Notes: generated by a model from the sequence alone, not told the origin. A DNA stretch of 64,000 nucleotides from Chromohalobacter moromii (GCF_023091865.1 NZ_JAHXDI010000004.1:310001-374000); one strand, 5' to 3'; shown: positions 31,661 to 41,472, counted from the first letter of the stretch. Numbers and translations: made by a program.

Positions 31661-31705
31661 TCTAGTCACTGGAGCAATCAGTCACCGAATTAAGGAAGCC
31701 ACGCA

Positions 31706-32326
31706 ATGGGCAACGAGTTCGATATCAGCAACGCCGGCGGTTTGGTCCCCATGGTGGTGGAGCAGAGCGCGCGTGGCGAGCGGTCCTACGACATATACTC
31801 TCGCCTGCTCAAAGAGCGCGTTATCTTTCTGATTGGCCCGGTCGAGGACTACATGGCCAATCTGGTGGTGGCTCAGTTGTTGTTTCTCGAATCCGAGAAC
31901 CCCGACAAGGACATCCACCTTTACATCAATTCGCCGGGCGGCTCTGTGACTGCGGGAATGTCTATTTATGACACCATGCAGTTCATCAAGCCTGACGTGT
32001 CCACCGTGTGCGTCGGTCAGGCCGCGAGCATGGGAGCGTTGCTGCTTGCCGGTGGCGCCGAGGGTAAGCGCTATTGCCTGCCGCACTCACGGATGATGAT
32101 TCATCAGCCGTTGGGTGGTTATCAGGGGCAGGCCGCCGATATCGAGATCCACACCAAGGAAATTCTCAACATCCGCCAGCAACTCAACGAAATTCTTGCC
32201 AAGCATACCGGCCAGGATGTGGAAACGGTTGCACGAGATACGGATCGCGATAATTTCATGAACGGCGCCCAGGCGGCCGAGTACGGCCTCATCGATGCCA
32301 TGCTGGATAAGCGCCCTGTATCCTGA
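31706..32326 (+). CDS. clpP: ATP-dependent Clp protease proteolytic subunit
   Basis: 206 residues. Catalytic Ser108 in [11 protein letters not shown], His133 in [11 protein letters not shown], and the Asp in the C-terminal [18 protein letters not shown] region complete the triad. The heptameric rings work with ClpX, encoded 89 bp downstream, and with ClpA. The N-terminal residues [15 protein letters not shown] may be a short propeptide as in E. coli. Confidence 0.97.
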   Translation: MGNEFDISNAGGLVPMVVEQSARGERSYDIYSRLLKERVIFLIGPVEDYMANLVVAQLLFLESENPDKDIHLYINSPGGSVTAGMSIYDTMQFIKPDVSTVCVGQAASMGALLLAGGAEGKRYCLPHSRMMIHQPLGGYQGQAADIEIHTKEILNIRQQLNEILAKHTGQDVETVARDTDRDNFMNGAQAAEYGLIDAMLDKRPVS

Positions 32327-32415
32327 TAGCGTTTAACCAAACATGGTAGCGATTAGCGAGACATGCATTTATTACCGGCGGTTCGTCAGGGCCGCCGCTA
32401 TCACGAGGTACACGA

Positions 32416-33696
32416 ATGGCTGACGGCAAAGGCAAAGACGAGAGCGGCAAATTGCTGTACTGCTCGTTCTGTGGCAAGAACCAGAACGAAGTGCGCAAGC
32501 TGATCGCGGGTCCTTCCGTCTACATCTGTGACGAATGTGTCGATCTGTGCAACGACATCATTCGCGAAGAAGTGCTGGAGGCCGATGCCGAGGGCGATGA
32601 CGAGCGCCTACCGGCACCGCGCGAGATCCGTTATACATTGGATGATTATGTCATCGGGCAGGACCGTGCCAAGCGGGTGCTGTCGGTGGCGGTCTACAAC
32701 CACTACAAGCGTCTTCGTGCCGATGTGAAGACCGACGATGTCGAACTCGGCAAGTCGAACATTCTCCTGATCGGCCCGACCGGTAGTGGTAAGACCTTGC
32801 TGGCCGAGACCATGGCCCGCTTGCTTAACGTTCCGTTCACGATCGCCGATGCGACGACGCTGACCGAAGCCGGTTATGTGGGTGAAGACGTTGAGAACAT
32901 CATCCAGAAGCTGCTGCAGAAGTGCGAGTACGATGTCGACAAGGCGCAGCGTGGGATCGTCTACATCGACGAGATCGACAAGATTTCGCGTAAGTCGGAC
33001 AATCCCTCGATTACGCGCGATGTCTCCGGTGAAGGCGTTCAGCAGGCGCTTCTCAAGCTGATCGAAGGTACGACAGCTTCGATACCGCCACAAGGTGGTC
33101 GCAAGCATCCCCAGCAGGAATTCCTGCAGGTCGATACCAGCAACATGCTGTTCATCGTCGGCGGGGCGTTTGCAGGGCTGGAGAAGGTGATCCGGGACCG
33201 TATCGAGAAAGGTGGTATCGGCTTTAACGCAGAAGTGAAGAGCAAGGACTCTGAAAAATCGATGGGGGATGTCCTTGCGGGTGTCGAACCTGAGGACTTG
33301 GTCAAGTTCGGTTTGATTCCTGAGTTCGTGGGTCGTGTTCCGGTGATCGCGACGCTGACCGAGCTCAGCGAAGAAGCTTTGATCCAGATTCTCACCGAGC
33401 CCAAGAACTCGCTGATCAAGCAGTACACGCACCTGTTTTACATGGAAGGTGTCGAGCTGGAGTTTCGCGAGGATGCCTTGCGTGCCGTGGCTCACAAGGC
33501 CATGGAACGCAATACGGGGGCACGTGGTTTGCGTTCGATCCTCGAGTCCGTGCTGCTCGATACCATGTACGAGGTGCCATCGCTGGAGGATGTCACCAAG
33601 GTGGTCATCGACGCCTCTGTCATCACCGGTGACAGTGAGCCGCTACTGATTTATTCCCAACAGGAAGAAAGCAAGGTAGCTGGCAAGGACGGTTGA
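32416..33696 (+). CDS. clpX: ClpX ATPase, specificity subunit of ClpXP
   Basis: 426 residues. The N-terminal zinc-binding domain has four Cys ([13 protein letters not shown] at 15-27 and [10 protein letters not shown] at about 36-45). The AAA+ module has Walker [13 protein letters not shown] (about 119-130) and Walker [11 protein letters not shown] (about 180-189); the IGF-type ClpP loop is IGFNAE. It unfolds substrates and feeds ClpP. A terminator follows directly. Confidence 0.97.
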   Translation: MADGKGKDESGKLLYCSFCGKNQNEVRKLIAGPSVYICDECVDLCNDIIREEVLEADAEGDDERLPAPREIRYTLDDYVIGQDRAKRVLSVAVYNHYKRLRADVKTDDVELGKSNILLIGPTGSGKTLLAETMARLLNVPFTIADATTLTEAGYVGEDVENIIQKLLQKCEYDVDKAQRGIVYIDEIDKISRKSDNPSITRDVSGEGVQQALLKLIEGTTASIPPQGGRKHPQQEFLQVDTSNMLFIVGGAFAGLEKVIRDRIEKGGIGFNAEVKSKDSEKSMGDVLAGVEPEDLVKFGLIPEFVGRVPVIATLTELSEEALIQILTEPKNSLIKQYTHLFYMEGVELEFREDALRAVAHKAMERNTGARGLRSILESVLLDTMYEVPSLEDVTKVVIDASVITGDSEPLLIYSQQEESKVAGKDG

Positions 33697-33716
33697 GCTC
33701 TAGCCTGAGTCACCGT

Positions 33717-33738
33717 GGGGGCCTAAGGGCCCCCTTTT
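33717..33738 (+). terminator. Rho-independent terminator after clpX
   Basis: Stem GGGGGCC / GGCCCCC with loop TAAG followed by TTTT, 21 bp after the clpX stop codon. Confidence 0.85.
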
Positions 33739-33782
33739 CGTATGTGTCCCTGTTTTGCGCCATGAAACCGAAGGGCTGCACG

Positions 33783-33811
33783 GTTGCATCATGCTGGATG
33801 CGCCCCCATTT
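33783..33811 (+). promoter_or_regulatory. Putative sigma-32 heat-shock promoter of lon
   Basis: CCCCATTT at 33804-33811 matches the sigma-32 -10 consensus CCCCATNT exactly. The best -35 is GTTGCAT at 33783-33789 (consensus CTTGAAA, 4 of 7) with a 14-bp spacer. It lies 58 bp upstream of lon, a classical heat-shock gene. Confidence 0.6.
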
Positions 33812-33869
33812 CTCTGGCATTAGTGCCGTCTCGCGGCCCATCCACCGAATTTGTTGAGGAACGTCTGCG

Positions 33870-36278
33870 ATGGAGCAGAACGCTGAACAGACCTTGAGTC
33901 TTCCCCTTTTGCCGCTGCGGGATGTGGTTGTCTATCCGCAGATGGTGATTCCGCTGTTCGTGGGGCGCGAGAAGTCGATTCGCGCGCTCGAGACGGCCAT
34001 GGAAAACGACAAGCGGATATTACTCGTTGCCCAGCGCGAGGCCGGTCAAGATGACCCGGAATTCGGCGATCTCTTCGATGTCGGCACGGTGGCCGAAATC
34101 ATGCAGCTCCTGAAGCTGCCTGATGGTACCGTCAAGGTATTGATTGAAGGTGATTACCGTGCCGATGTCCGAGATATTCATGAGGACGACGCGGGTTACG
34201 TCTCGGCCGAAGCCGTTCGCCGCGAAAGCGAGACGCTGACCGAACGTGAGCAAGAATCGCTGGTGCGCGTGCTACTCAATCAGTTCGAGCAGTACGTCAA
34301 GCTGTCCAAGAAGGTTCCTAACGAAGTACTCAATTCGTTGTCCGGAATCGAGGATCCCAGCCGCTTGGTGGACACCATCTGTGCCCACCTGTCGCTCAAG
34401 ATCGGCGACAAGCAAGAATTGCTCGAGATGGATCGCGTGCGTGATCGCATCGAGCACCTGATGGCGTTGATCGAATCCGAGATCGATTTGCTGCAGGTGG
34501 AAAAGCGCATTCGCTCGCGCGTCAAGGACCAGATGGAGAAGTCGCAGCGCGAGTACTATCTCAATGAGCAAATGAAAGCCATCCAGAAGGAAATGGGTGA
34601 GCTCGAGAATGCGCCCAACGAGGCCGACAAGTACGAGCAGCTGATCGAATCCACGGGCATGCCCAAAGAAGCGGCCGAGAAAGCGCGTCAGGAGCTGGGC
34701 AAGCTCAAGATGATGGCGCCGACCTCGGCCGAGGCGACGGTGGTGCGTTCGTACCTCGATTGGCTGGTGGCGGTGCCCTGGAAGAAGCGCTCGCGCGTCA
34801 AGCACGACTTGGCGAATGCGCAGAAGGTGCTCGATGAAGACCACTATGGTCTGGAAGAGGTCAAGGAACGCATCCTCGAGTACCTTGCCGTCCAAAAGCG
34901 CGTCAAGAAGCTCAAGGGGCCAGTACTCTGCCTAGTGGGCCCGCCGGGGGTTGGTAAGACCTCGTTGGGGCAATCGATTGCGCGGGCTACCAATCGACGC
35001 TATGTACGCCTGGCATTGGGCGGGATTCGCGATGAGTCGGAGATTCGTGGCCATCGGCGTACCTATATCGGCTCACTGCCGGGCAAGATGATCCAGCGCA
35101 TGAGCAAGGCCGAAGTGCGCAATCCGCTCTTCCTGCTCGACGAGGTCGACAAGATCGGCATGGATCATCGTGGCGACCCGTCGTCGGCTCTTCTCGAAGT
35201 ACTCGATCCCGAGCAGAACAATAGCTTCAGCGATCATTATCTGGAGCTGGATTACGACCTGTCCGATGTCATGTTCATCTGCACCGCGAACTCGATGAAC
35301 ATTCCCGAGCCGTTGCTCGATCGCATGGAGATCATTCGTCTGCCCGGTTACACGGAAGACGAAAAGCTCGCTATCGCCAAGCGGTATCTAGTGCCCAAGC
35401 AGCTCAAGGCCAATGGGCTCAAGGAGGACGAGCTGAGCTTCTCGGACGAGTCTCTGCTAGAGCTGGTGCGTTACTACACCCGCGAGGCGGGCGTTCGTGA
35501 GCTGGAACGCCAGGTCGCCAAGGTGAGCCGTAAGGTGCTGCGTGAACGTGTCGAGGCCGAGAAGCAACAAGGCGCGCAAGGTCCTCAGTTGCTTGCCGCA
35601 TCGGATATCGAGGCCTACGCTGGCGTACGTCGCTTCAGCTATGGCCTGGCCGATCAGCAGGATCAGGTTGGGCGTGTCACTGGGCTTGCCTGGACGTCTG
35701 TGGGCGGTGAGTTGCTCAATATCGAGTCGGTGGTATCCCCAGGCAAGGGACGTCTCAACAAGACGGGCTCTCTTGGCGATGTCATGAAGGAGTCCGTGGA
35801 TGCCGCGCATACCGTGGTGCGGGCTCGTGCCAAAGCGCTGGACATCGATCCTGACCGTTTCGAGAAGGAAGATCTGCACATTCACGTGCCGGAAGGGGCA
35901 ACGCCCAAGGACGGCCCCAGCGCTGGCGTCGCTATGGTCACCGCGATGGTGTCGGCGTATACCGCGCGTCCGGTCCGTTGTGACGTGGCGATGACCGGTG
36001 AAGTCAACCTGCGTGGGGAAGTGATGCCGATCGGCGGTCTCAAGGAGAAATTGCTGGCAGCGCGGCGCGGTGGTATAAAGACGGTGCTAATACCGGAGGA
36101 AAACCGCCGGGATCTCAAGGAAGTGCCGGACAATATCAAGGATGCTTTGGATATCCGGCCCGTTAAATGGATTGATGAAGTTCTCGACGCGGCGCTGGTC
36201 GGAAAGGCAGAGGTTGAAACCGGTGATTCCCTAGCGGAAACTAGTCAGCCTTCGCGTTCCAATATCAGCACGCATTGA
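33870..36278 (+). CDS. lon: ATP-dependent protease Lon
   Basis: 802 residues. The N-terminal LON substrate domain begins LPLLPLRDVVVYPQMVIPLF. The AAA+ module has Walker A GPPGVGKTSLGQ (about residues 357-368) and Walker B PLFLLDEVDKIG. The protease domain has the catalytic Ser in KDGPSAGVAM (about 684-693) and the Lys in the GGLKEKLLAARR segment. It degrades damaged proteins and regulators such as SulA. It is followed by hupB, the usual order in gammaproteobacteria. Confidence 0.97.
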   Translation: MEQNAEQTLSLPLLPLRDVVVYPQMVIPLFVGREKSIRALETAMENDKRILLVAQREAGQDDPEFGDLFDVGTVAEIMQLLKLPDGTVKVLIEGDYRADVRDIHEDDAGYVSAEAVRRESETLTEREQESLVRVLLNQFEQYVKLSKKVPNEVLNSLSGIEDPSRLVDTICAHLSLKIGDKQELLEMDRVRDRIEHLMALIESEIDLLQVEKRIRSRVKDQMEKSQREYYLNEQMKAIQKEMGELENAPNEADKYEQLIESTGMPKEAAEKARQELGKLKMMAPTSAEATVVRSYLDWLVAVPWKKRSRVKHDLANAQKVLDEDHYGLEEVKERILEYLAVQKRVKKLKGPVLCLVGPPGVGKTSLGQSIARATNRRYVRLALGGIRDESEIRGHRRTYIGSLPGKMIQRMSKAEVRNPLFLLDEVDKIGMDHRGDPSSALLEVLDPEQNNSFSDHYLELDYDLSDVMFICTANSMNIPEPLLDRMEIIRLPGYTEDEKLAIAKRYLVPKQLKANGLKEDELSFSDESLLELVRYYTREAGVRELERQVAKVSRKVLRERVEAEKQQGAQGPQLLAASDIEAYAGVRRFSYGLADQQDQVGRVTGLAWTSVGGELLNIESVVSPGKGRLNKTGSLGDVMKESVDAAHTVVRARAKALDIDPDRFEKEDLHIHVPEGATPKDGPSAGVAMVTAMVSAYTARPVRCDVAMTGEVNLRGEVMPIGGLKEKLLAARRGGIKTVLIPEENRRDLKEVPDNIKDALDIRPVKWIDEVLDAALVGKAEVETGDSLAETSQPSRSNISTH

Positions 36279-36341
36279 CAGAATTTAGCGGCCATGTCGT
36301 GGTATGAACCCACGCATGGCGCGGCTCGGCGCGAAGCTTTC

Positions 36342-36371
36342 TTGACAAGAGTTTCGTGGCATTGCTATAAA
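36342..36371 (+). promoter_or_regulatory. Sigma-70 promoter of hupB
   Basis: A perfect TTGACA (36342-36347), 18-bp spacer and TATAAA (36366-36371) form the strongest housekeeping promoter seen in the window, as expected for an abundant nucleoid protein. It lies about 85 bp upstream of the GTG start. Confidence 0.8.
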
Positions 36372-36454
36372 TTCCAGCCTTTGTTGTGACGCTTCAGGAA
36401 GTGGAAGTTTCGCGCCGATTTCCAGTCATTACCGAAACAGTCAAGGGGTGAAGT

Positions 36455-36727
36455 GTGAACAAGTCCGAGCTGATCGAAGCCATTGCTGCATCTGCCGACA
36501 TTCCCAAGGCGGCTGCAGGCCGTGCGCTCGACGCGATGGTCGAGACCGTCTCCGATAGTCTGAAAAAGGGCGATTCCGTCGCACTGGTTGGCTTCGGCAC
36601 ATTCTCCGTCAAGGAGCGTGCCGCGCGTACCGGTCGTAACCCTCAGACCGGTCAGACGATCGAAATCAGTGCCGCTAAGGTGCCGACGTTCAAGGCAGGC
36701 AAGGCGCTCAAGGACTCGGTCAACTAA
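36455..36727 (+). CDS. hupB: DNA-binding protein HU-beta
   Basis: 90 residues from a GTG start. The HU fold is complete: [19 protein letters not shown] at the N-terminus, [19 protein letters not shown] (about 45-63, the DNA-clamping arm base with the intercalating Pro) and [14 protein letters not shown] at the end. It compacts and bends DNA non-specifically. Position after lon is conserved. It has its own strong promoter and terminator, so it is monocistronic. Confidence 0.96.
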   Translation: MNKSELIEAIAASADIPKAAAGRALDAMVETVSDSLKKGDSVALVGFGTFSVKERAARTGRNPQTGQTIEISAAKVPTFKAGKALKDSVN

Positions 36728-36824
36728 GACCGGTCGAGCGGGACCGAGGTGGTCGTCATGAGCGCGACGCATGACAAAAGCCGTGTCTGAAGCGAGATGT
36801 CGTGTCGGTTCGGTCCAGCCAAAG

Positions 36825-36854
36825 AGGCGTATCGCGTAAGCGGTGCGCCTTTTT
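36825..36854 (+). terminator. Rho-independent terminator after hupB
   Basis: An 11-bp stem AGGCGTATCGC / GCGGTGCGCCT with two G-U pairs and loop GTAA is followed by five T. It lies about 100 bp after the hupB stop codon. Confidence 0.75.
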
Positions 36855-36908
36855 CATGCCGGTGGCTGTGCTGCATGCCGGTAGCTGTGCTGGAAGTGTG
36901 AGCCCATT

Positions 36909-36939
36909 TTGACCGGGACACACTCGATGCCGGTATAAT
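36909..36939 (+). promoter_or_regulatory. Probable sigma-70 promoter of ppiD
   Basis: TTGACC (36909-36914) and a perfect TATAAT (36934-36939) are separated by 19 bp, slightly longer than ideal, 40 bp upstream of the ppiD start. Confidence 0.55.
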
Positions 36940-36979
36940 CCCTTTTGGTTTCAAGAATCTCCATCACGTCGAGGCAAGC

Positions 36980-38791
36980 ATGCTGCAACGAATTCGAGAG
37001 GGTTCCCAAGGGTGGGCCGCCAAAATGATCGTCGGCGCGATCATCGTGACGTTCGCACTCTTCGGGGCCGAGTCCCTGGTCGGGGTCTTTACCTCCGGCA
37101 GTAATGACGCCGCGACTGTGAACGGCGAGTCGATCGGTAAGCGAGCGGTCGAGATGCAGGTGCAGCGCGCTATTCGTTCTGGGCAAGTCCCGCCCGACCA
37201 AGAACGCGAGTTGCGTAAACAGGTTATCGACCAACTGATCTCTACTGAATTGCTGGATCAATACGCCGAGGAAGGGGGCATGCATCTCTCCGATGCCCAG
37301 ATCGATCGGCTCATCGTGAGCCGTCCTGAGTTTCAGGATTCAGAGGGAAACTTTTCCCAGGACGTCTTCTCTAACCGTCTTTCTCAAGCGGGCTACACGC
37401 CGTTGTCGTTTCGTAGGGAACTTCGCAGTGACATGAAGCGCCAGCAGCTTCAGCAGGGCATCGGACTGTCGACCTTGGTGTTGCCGGGGGAAGCCAAACG
37501 CTTGCAGGCCTTGGAGAATCAGACGCGTGACTTCCGCTATGCCGCGCTGACGGCAAACGATCTCGATACCCCGGTCGAGGTGAGTCGAGATGACATGCAG
37601 GACTATTACGACGCGCACCAAGATCAGTATCAACGTCCTGAGCAGGTCAAGATCGCGTACGTCGTGCTGGATCAGCAAGAGGTGGCCCAGGATGTCGACG
37701 TCGATGAGCAGCAACTGCGAGACGCTTACGCAGAAGAGCGCCAGGACGCTCCACGTGAAGTTGCACACATCATGGTCGATTATGGCGACGAGCGTTCTCG
37801 CGACGAGGCCATGACAAGGATCGAAGAAGCTCAGAACAAGCTCGACGATGGTGAGGACTTTGCCGCGGTGGCGGCTGAATACTCCGACGACTCGGCATCC
37901 GCCGACCAGGGCGGGGATCTCGGCGTGATCAACCGCGGCTTCTTGGGCGAAGCGTTCGACGACGCCGCTTTCTCGCTGGGCGAGGGCGACGTGTCGTCGA
38001 TCGTCGATGGTGGCGATGGCTTGCATCTAATCAAGGTCACCGACATCGATTTCCCCAGTTTCGACGAAAAGCGCGACCAGCTCGCCGAGAAAGTGCGTCT
38101 CGACAACTCAAGTGATGCGTTTAACGAGCAGGTCCAGGCGCTGGAAGATCAAAGCTATGCGGCAGAGGACTTACAGAGCGTTGCCGACGAGCTCGGCCTT
38201 GAGATGCAGACGAGCGATTGGGTCTCCAGGGACAGTGTCGATGGCGTGCTCGCTGAGCCAGGTGTGATGGATGCTGCCTTCAGCGAGGATGTGCTGGAAA
38301 ATGGCTATAACAGCGATGTGTTGGAACTCGACGATCAACGCCGTGCTGTAGTGCGTGTCACCGATCATCGTGATGCCACGACCTTGCCGCTCGATGATGT
38401 GAAGGATCAGGTGCGTGAAGCGACCCAGGCCGTCAAGACACGTAAAGCGCTGGAAGCCCGCGCCCAAGCATCGGTCGAGGCACTTAAGAAGGGAGAGTCG
38501 GTGTCACTCGACTGGCAGAGCATCGAGAATGCCACACGCGATGGTGACAAAGCCCCCGACGGCGTGTTGCGTCAGGCTTTCCGCCTGCCGCATCCCGATC
38601 AGGGAAGCAGCTTCGGGCAGGCTTCTACCGATGAGGGGGTCGCCGTCATCGAATTGACCAACGTACGCGACGGCGATACCGGTAACGCGGGTGATAGTAC
38701 GCAAATGATGACCCAGAGGTTGCGTGCCCAGGCAGCCATTCAAGGCTTGACCGAGACACTACGCGAAGAGGCCGATATCGAGCGTCATTGA
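36980..38791 (+). CDS. ppiD: Periplasmic folding factor PpiD (SurA-N/parvulin domains)
   Basis: 603 residues. One N-terminal membrane anchor (AAKMIVGAIIVTFALFGAES, about 13-32) with the rest periplasmic. A SurA-like N-terminal chaperone region is followed by a parvulin domain at about residues 255-355 (REVAHIMVDYGDERS, GGDLGVINRGFLGEAFDDA, GLHLIKVTDI). It associates with the Sec translocon and helps outgoing proteins fold. The sequence is strongly acidic, as expected for a halophile periplasm. It lies after hupB as in E. coli. Confidence 0.93.
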   Translation: MLQRIREGSQGWAAKMIVGAIIVTFALFGAESLVGVFTSGSNDAATVNGESIGKRAVEMQVQRAIRSGQVPPDQERELRKQVIDQLISTELLDQYAEEGGMHLSDAQIDRLIVSRPEFQDSEGNFSQDVFSNRLSQAGYTPLSFRRELRSDMKRQQLQQGIGLSTLVLPGEAKRLQALENQTRDFRYAALTANDLDTPVEVSRDDMQDYYDAHQDQYQRPEQVKIAYVVLDQQEVAQDVDVDEQQLRDAYAEERQDAPREVAHIMVDYGDERSRDEAMTRIEEAQNKLDDGEDFAAVAAEYSDDSASADQGGDLGVINRGFLGEAFDDAAFSLGEGDVSSIVDGGDGLHLIKVTDIDFPSFDEKRDQLAEKVRLDNSSDAFNEQVQALEDQSYAAEDLQSVADELGLEMQTSDWVSRDSVDGVLAEPGVMDAAFSEDVLENGYNSDVLELDDQRRAVVRVTDHRDATTLPLDDVKDQVREATQAVKTRKALEARAQASVEALKKGESVSLDWQSIENATRDGDKAPDGVLRQAFRLPHPDQGSSFGQASTDEGVAVIELTNVRDGDTGNAGDSTQMMTQRLRAQAAIQGLTETLREEADIERH

Positions 38792-38812
38792 TCGATACCC
38801 ACGGGTAAAGGT

Positions 38813-38845
38813 AAAAAGCGCGGCTCCCTGGAGTCGCGCTTTTTT
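38813..38845. terminator. Bidirectional terminator between ppiD and the YkgJ-type gene
   Basis: AAAAAGCGCGGCTCC pairs with GGAGTCGCGCTTTTT (one G-U pair) around a tiny loop; A-run on the left and T-run on the right let it work for both convergent genes. Confidence 0.85.
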
Positions 38846-38892
38846 AGTTTGTGCAGGAGATCGCTCATGGTTTGGCGGTCTAGGGAAGCGGC

Positions 38893-39153
38893 TCAGGAAG
38901 GCGTTTCGGTATTCCGCTCTAGATCCTCGAGGATGGTCAGCGCTTCTTCGCGACTGTCGCCGCAAACCGCGCGGTCGTAATCGAAGGCATGACAAACGGC
39001 AGGCCGCCGGGAATCGCCGAACAGGCGGCAGCGATTGTCTTCATCGAGTTGAGCGCAGCGCACGCCCGCCGGTTTGCCATCGGGCATACCGGGAATGGGG
39101 GAACTGATGGTCGGCGCGATGCAACACGCGCCACAACCGACGCGGCAAGACAT
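38893..39153 (-). CDS. YkgJ-type cysteine-cluster protein
   Basis: 86 residues with a conserved Cys pattern: CRVGCGACC (about 3-11), a Cys in GVRCAQL, then RCRLFGDSRRPAVCHAF and a Cys near AVCGDS. This is the CxxCxxCC type of small zinc- or iron-chelating proteins (YkgJ/UPF0153). The biochemical role of the family is not settled. It is a single gene between the ppiD terminator and the queCED operon. Confidence 0.82.
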   Translation of the reverse strand: MSCRVGCGACCIAPTISSPIPGMPDGKPAGVRCAQLDEDNRCRLFGDSRRPAVCHAFDYDRAVCGDSREEALTILEDLERNTETPS

Positions 39154-39201
39154 GAAGATGTTCCGTATAGCGAATGATGGGTGATGCGTTCGACGTTTCG
39201 G

Positions 39202-40041
39202 TCACGCCGATTCGGCGATGGCGCCCTTGTCGATTCCCTCGAAAGCCTGCACGCGAATCCGGCTGTGCGTCTCTTGGGCGATCTTTTCCGCTAGCCAGGC
39301 AGCGATATGCTCGATGGTCGTGGGCGTGGAAAGTAGATGACAGCGCTCGCGGGGTAGTGTCAGGTGAAATCGCCCTTGATCGGCGCGATAGGCAACACTC
39401 AACGTATCTAGAGACTCATCGGCTTGCGGCGCGAGGTCCTCGTCGTGAATCAAGTAGCAGGCATCCAGCGCCTGTGCCCATTGGCTCTCCAGCTCAGGGT
39501 CGCGTCGGCCGTTCCGCCAGATATGCAGGCGCGATCGATGACCATGGGCGATACGCTGGCAATTGCCCGAATGGTGCTTGAGCCCATGGCTGTAAGTATA
39601 GGCGGCCGTCTCGATATCTTCGTCGCGTAAACGCAGGCGAATCGTTTCCACCTTGGCGGGCGGTCGACGGCTGAGTTCGGTGGAGAGGTGCGTGGCCACT
39701 TGCTCTGTGGTGATCTCTGGCCAAGGTAGTAAGGTGAAACTTTGACGCGGGCCCCGGAGTTCCATGGGATAAGGGAATTGCGTGCGCAGGCAGAGCCCTT
39801 CGGCGCAATCGAACACCTGGATTCCTGGTGCTTGTGTCGGTACCAGCAAAGTGTGGTCGAGCCCTTCGTCGAGCCGCGATTTGATCCAGGGTTTGACCTC
39901 TCCGAAGTCGAACAGCATGCCGTCGGGACCGAGTTCGCCCTCGAGCTCGGCATCGACATGCCAGCTCACGCCGGTCAAGCCATGTTCGGGCGACCATAGC
40001 GAGGCGTCGATATGGGTGAGGTGGTTGACGAAAAGCGTCAT
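39202..40041 (-). CDS. queD: Two-domain 6-carboxy-tetrahydropterin synthase (QueD-like)
   Basis: 279 residues, about twice the length of E. coli QueD (121). The N-terminal half has the QueD late motifs LFDFGEVKPWIKSRLDEG and LDHTLLVPT (about 45-75). The C-terminal half has CQRIAHGHRSRLHIW (about 164-178), which contains the Cys-His-Gly-His active-site/zinc pattern, so zinc site and base may come from different halves. It would convert dihydroneopterin triphosphate to 6-carboxy-tetrahydropterin for queuosine synthesis. The start codon overlaps the queE stop by one base (TGATG), so it is coupled to queE; this operon context supports the assignment. Confidence 0.82.
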   Translation of the reverse strand: MTLFVNHLTHIDASLWSPEHGLTGVSWHVDAELEGELGPDGMLFDFGEVKPWIKSRLDEGLDHTLLVPTQAPGIQVFDCAEGLCLRTQFPYPMELRGPRQSFTLLPWPEITTEQVATHLSTELSRRPPAKVETIRLRLRDEDIETAAYTYSHGLKHHSGNCQRIAHGHRSRLHIWRNGRRDPELESQWAQALDACYLIHDEDLAPQADESLDTLSVAYRADQGRFHLTLPRERCHLLSTPTTIEHIAAWLAEKIAQETHSRIRVQAFEGIDKGAIAESA

Positions 40042-40685
40042 CAGTCGATTCCCGCGATCTTGTGAGTTTGCAGCGACAGTCGCCATTGTGGATGAGCGAG
40101 ACAGTAAGACACGGTGTCCTTCATGGTCGTGCCTTGTCCGCCGCGTGGCGCGAGATCCATTGGCTGCAGATAGAAATGCTTGAAGGCGAGATGCGTGAAC
40201 TGCTCGGGCATGGCATCGGACTGCGGAAACACCAGTTTCAGCTCATCGCCTTGTGTGATGCGCAACGTCGCATCGCCCTTGGGGCTGACGCATAGCCAAT
40301 CGATACCGTCGGGTGACGGGAGCGTGCCGTTGGTCTCGACGGCGATTTCGAAACCCTGAGCATGCATGGCCTCGATCAGCGGTGTGTCGAGCTGCAGCAA
40401 CGGCTCGCCGCCGGTGAAGACCACGTAGGGCACGGCGGCCTCCTGTGCGTGAGGCCAGAGGCTAATGAGATGAGCCGCCAAGGCTTGGGCATCCGCGAAG
40501 CGACCGCCGTGCTGACCGTCGGTACCGATGAAGTCGGTATCGCAAAAGCGGCAGTGGCTGGTGGCGCGGTCGCGTTCACGCCCCGACCAGAGATTGCAGC
40601 CCGTGAAGCGGCAGAACACGCTGGCACGCCCAGCGCGCGCGCCTTCGCCCTGGAGCGTATAGAAAGCTTCTTTGACGCTGTACAT
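40041..40685 (-). CDS. queE: 7-carboxy-7-deazaguanine synthase (radical SAM)
   Basis: 214 residues. The Fe-S cluster Cys residues are spaced C-x14-C-x2-C (from CNLWSGRERDR to HCRFC), the QueE variant of the radical SAM motif. EAFYTLQGEGARAGRAS at the N-terminus and FTGGEPLLQLD (about 110-120) are conserved. It converts 6-carboxy-tetrahydropterin to 7-carboxy-7-deazaguanine. Both ends overlap neighbouring genes by one base. Confidence 0.95.
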   Translation of the reverse strand: MYSVKEAFYTLQGEGARAGRASVFCRFTGCNLWSGRERDRATSHCRFCDTDFIGTDGQHGGRFADAQALAAHLISLWPHAQEAAVPYVVFTGGEPLLQLDTPLIEAMHAQGFEIAVETNGTLPSPDGIDWLCVSPKGDATLRITQGDELKLVFPQSDAMPEQFTHLAFKHFYLQPMDLAPRGGQGTTMKDTVSYCLAHPQWRLSLQTHKIAGID

Positions 40686-41440
40686 TACGACATCTTCTCC
40701 GCAGCGGAATAGGTCAGAGGGTCATCGACCCCCTGCGCGGCGAAGGCCGCCAGACGTTCCCGGCAGCTACCGCATTGTCCGCAGGCGTTTTCGCCTCCCA
40801 GATAGCAGGTCCAGGTCTGGGCGTAATCGAGCCCCATCGCCAAGCCGTCGGCCAGGATGGCGTGCTTGCTGACATACAAATAGGGTGCGGCGACACGCAC
40901 GGGATTGAAATCAGCGATGGCGGCGACGTCATTCACTCGCTCGACGAACTCGGGACGACAGTCGGGATACAGCACATGATCGCCGCCATGGGCGCCATAA
41001 AAGCAGACATTGGCACCGATGTTGATGGCGTGGCCGATGGCTAGGGAGAGCAGGATCATGTTGCGATTGGGCACCACCGTGGCGGCCATGTTGTCGGCAT
41101 CGTAGTCGCCCCCAGGCATGTCGCGATCGGCATCGGTCAGGGCGGAGTTGCCGATCAGGCCGTGGATGGCACGAATGTCGACTACTTGATGGGCGATACC
41201 CAACTGCTGGCAGACCTGGCTTGCAGTCTCGAGTTCACGCGAATGGCGCTGGCCGTAGTGAAACGACAAAGCGTGCACCTCGAAGCCGGCGCGCAAGGCG
41301 CGATGCAGGACGGTATAGGAATCCATCCCGCCGGAGTATATGACCACCGCCTTGGCGGTATCGTCAGGTGTGGTGAGCGCGGTAATGGCGTTTGATTCAG
41401 CGCCGGAAGGGTGAGGCGCATGGCGCGATATGTCGGTCAT
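40685..41440 (-). CDS. queC: 7-cyano-7-deazaguanine (preQ0) synthase
   Basis: 251 residues from the ATG at 41438-41440. The PP-loop is [17 protein letters not shown] (about 33-49). The C-terminal zinc site is C-x8-C-x2-C-x2-C in [16 protein letters not shown]. It makes preQ0 from 7-carboxy-7-deazaguanine, ATP and ammonia. First gene of a queC-queE-queD operon in which each stop and start overlap by one base (TAATG, TGATG). queF, tgt and queA are not in this window. Confidence 0.95.
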   Translation of the reverse strand: MTDISRHAPHPSGAESNAITALTTPDDTAKAVVIYSGGMDSYTVLHRALRAGFEVHALSFHYGQRHSRELETASQVCQQLGIAHQVVDIRAIHGLIGNSALTDADRDMPGGDYDADNMAATVVPNRNMILLSLAIGHAINIGANVCFYGAHGGDHVLYPDCRPEFVERVNDVAAIADFNPVRVAAPYLYVSKHAILADGLAMGLDYAQTWTCYLGGENACGQCGSCRERLAAFAAQGVDDPLTYSAAEKMS

Positions 41441-41472
41441 GAGAGTTGTCCTGAGCGGAGAATTTGTAGCCT

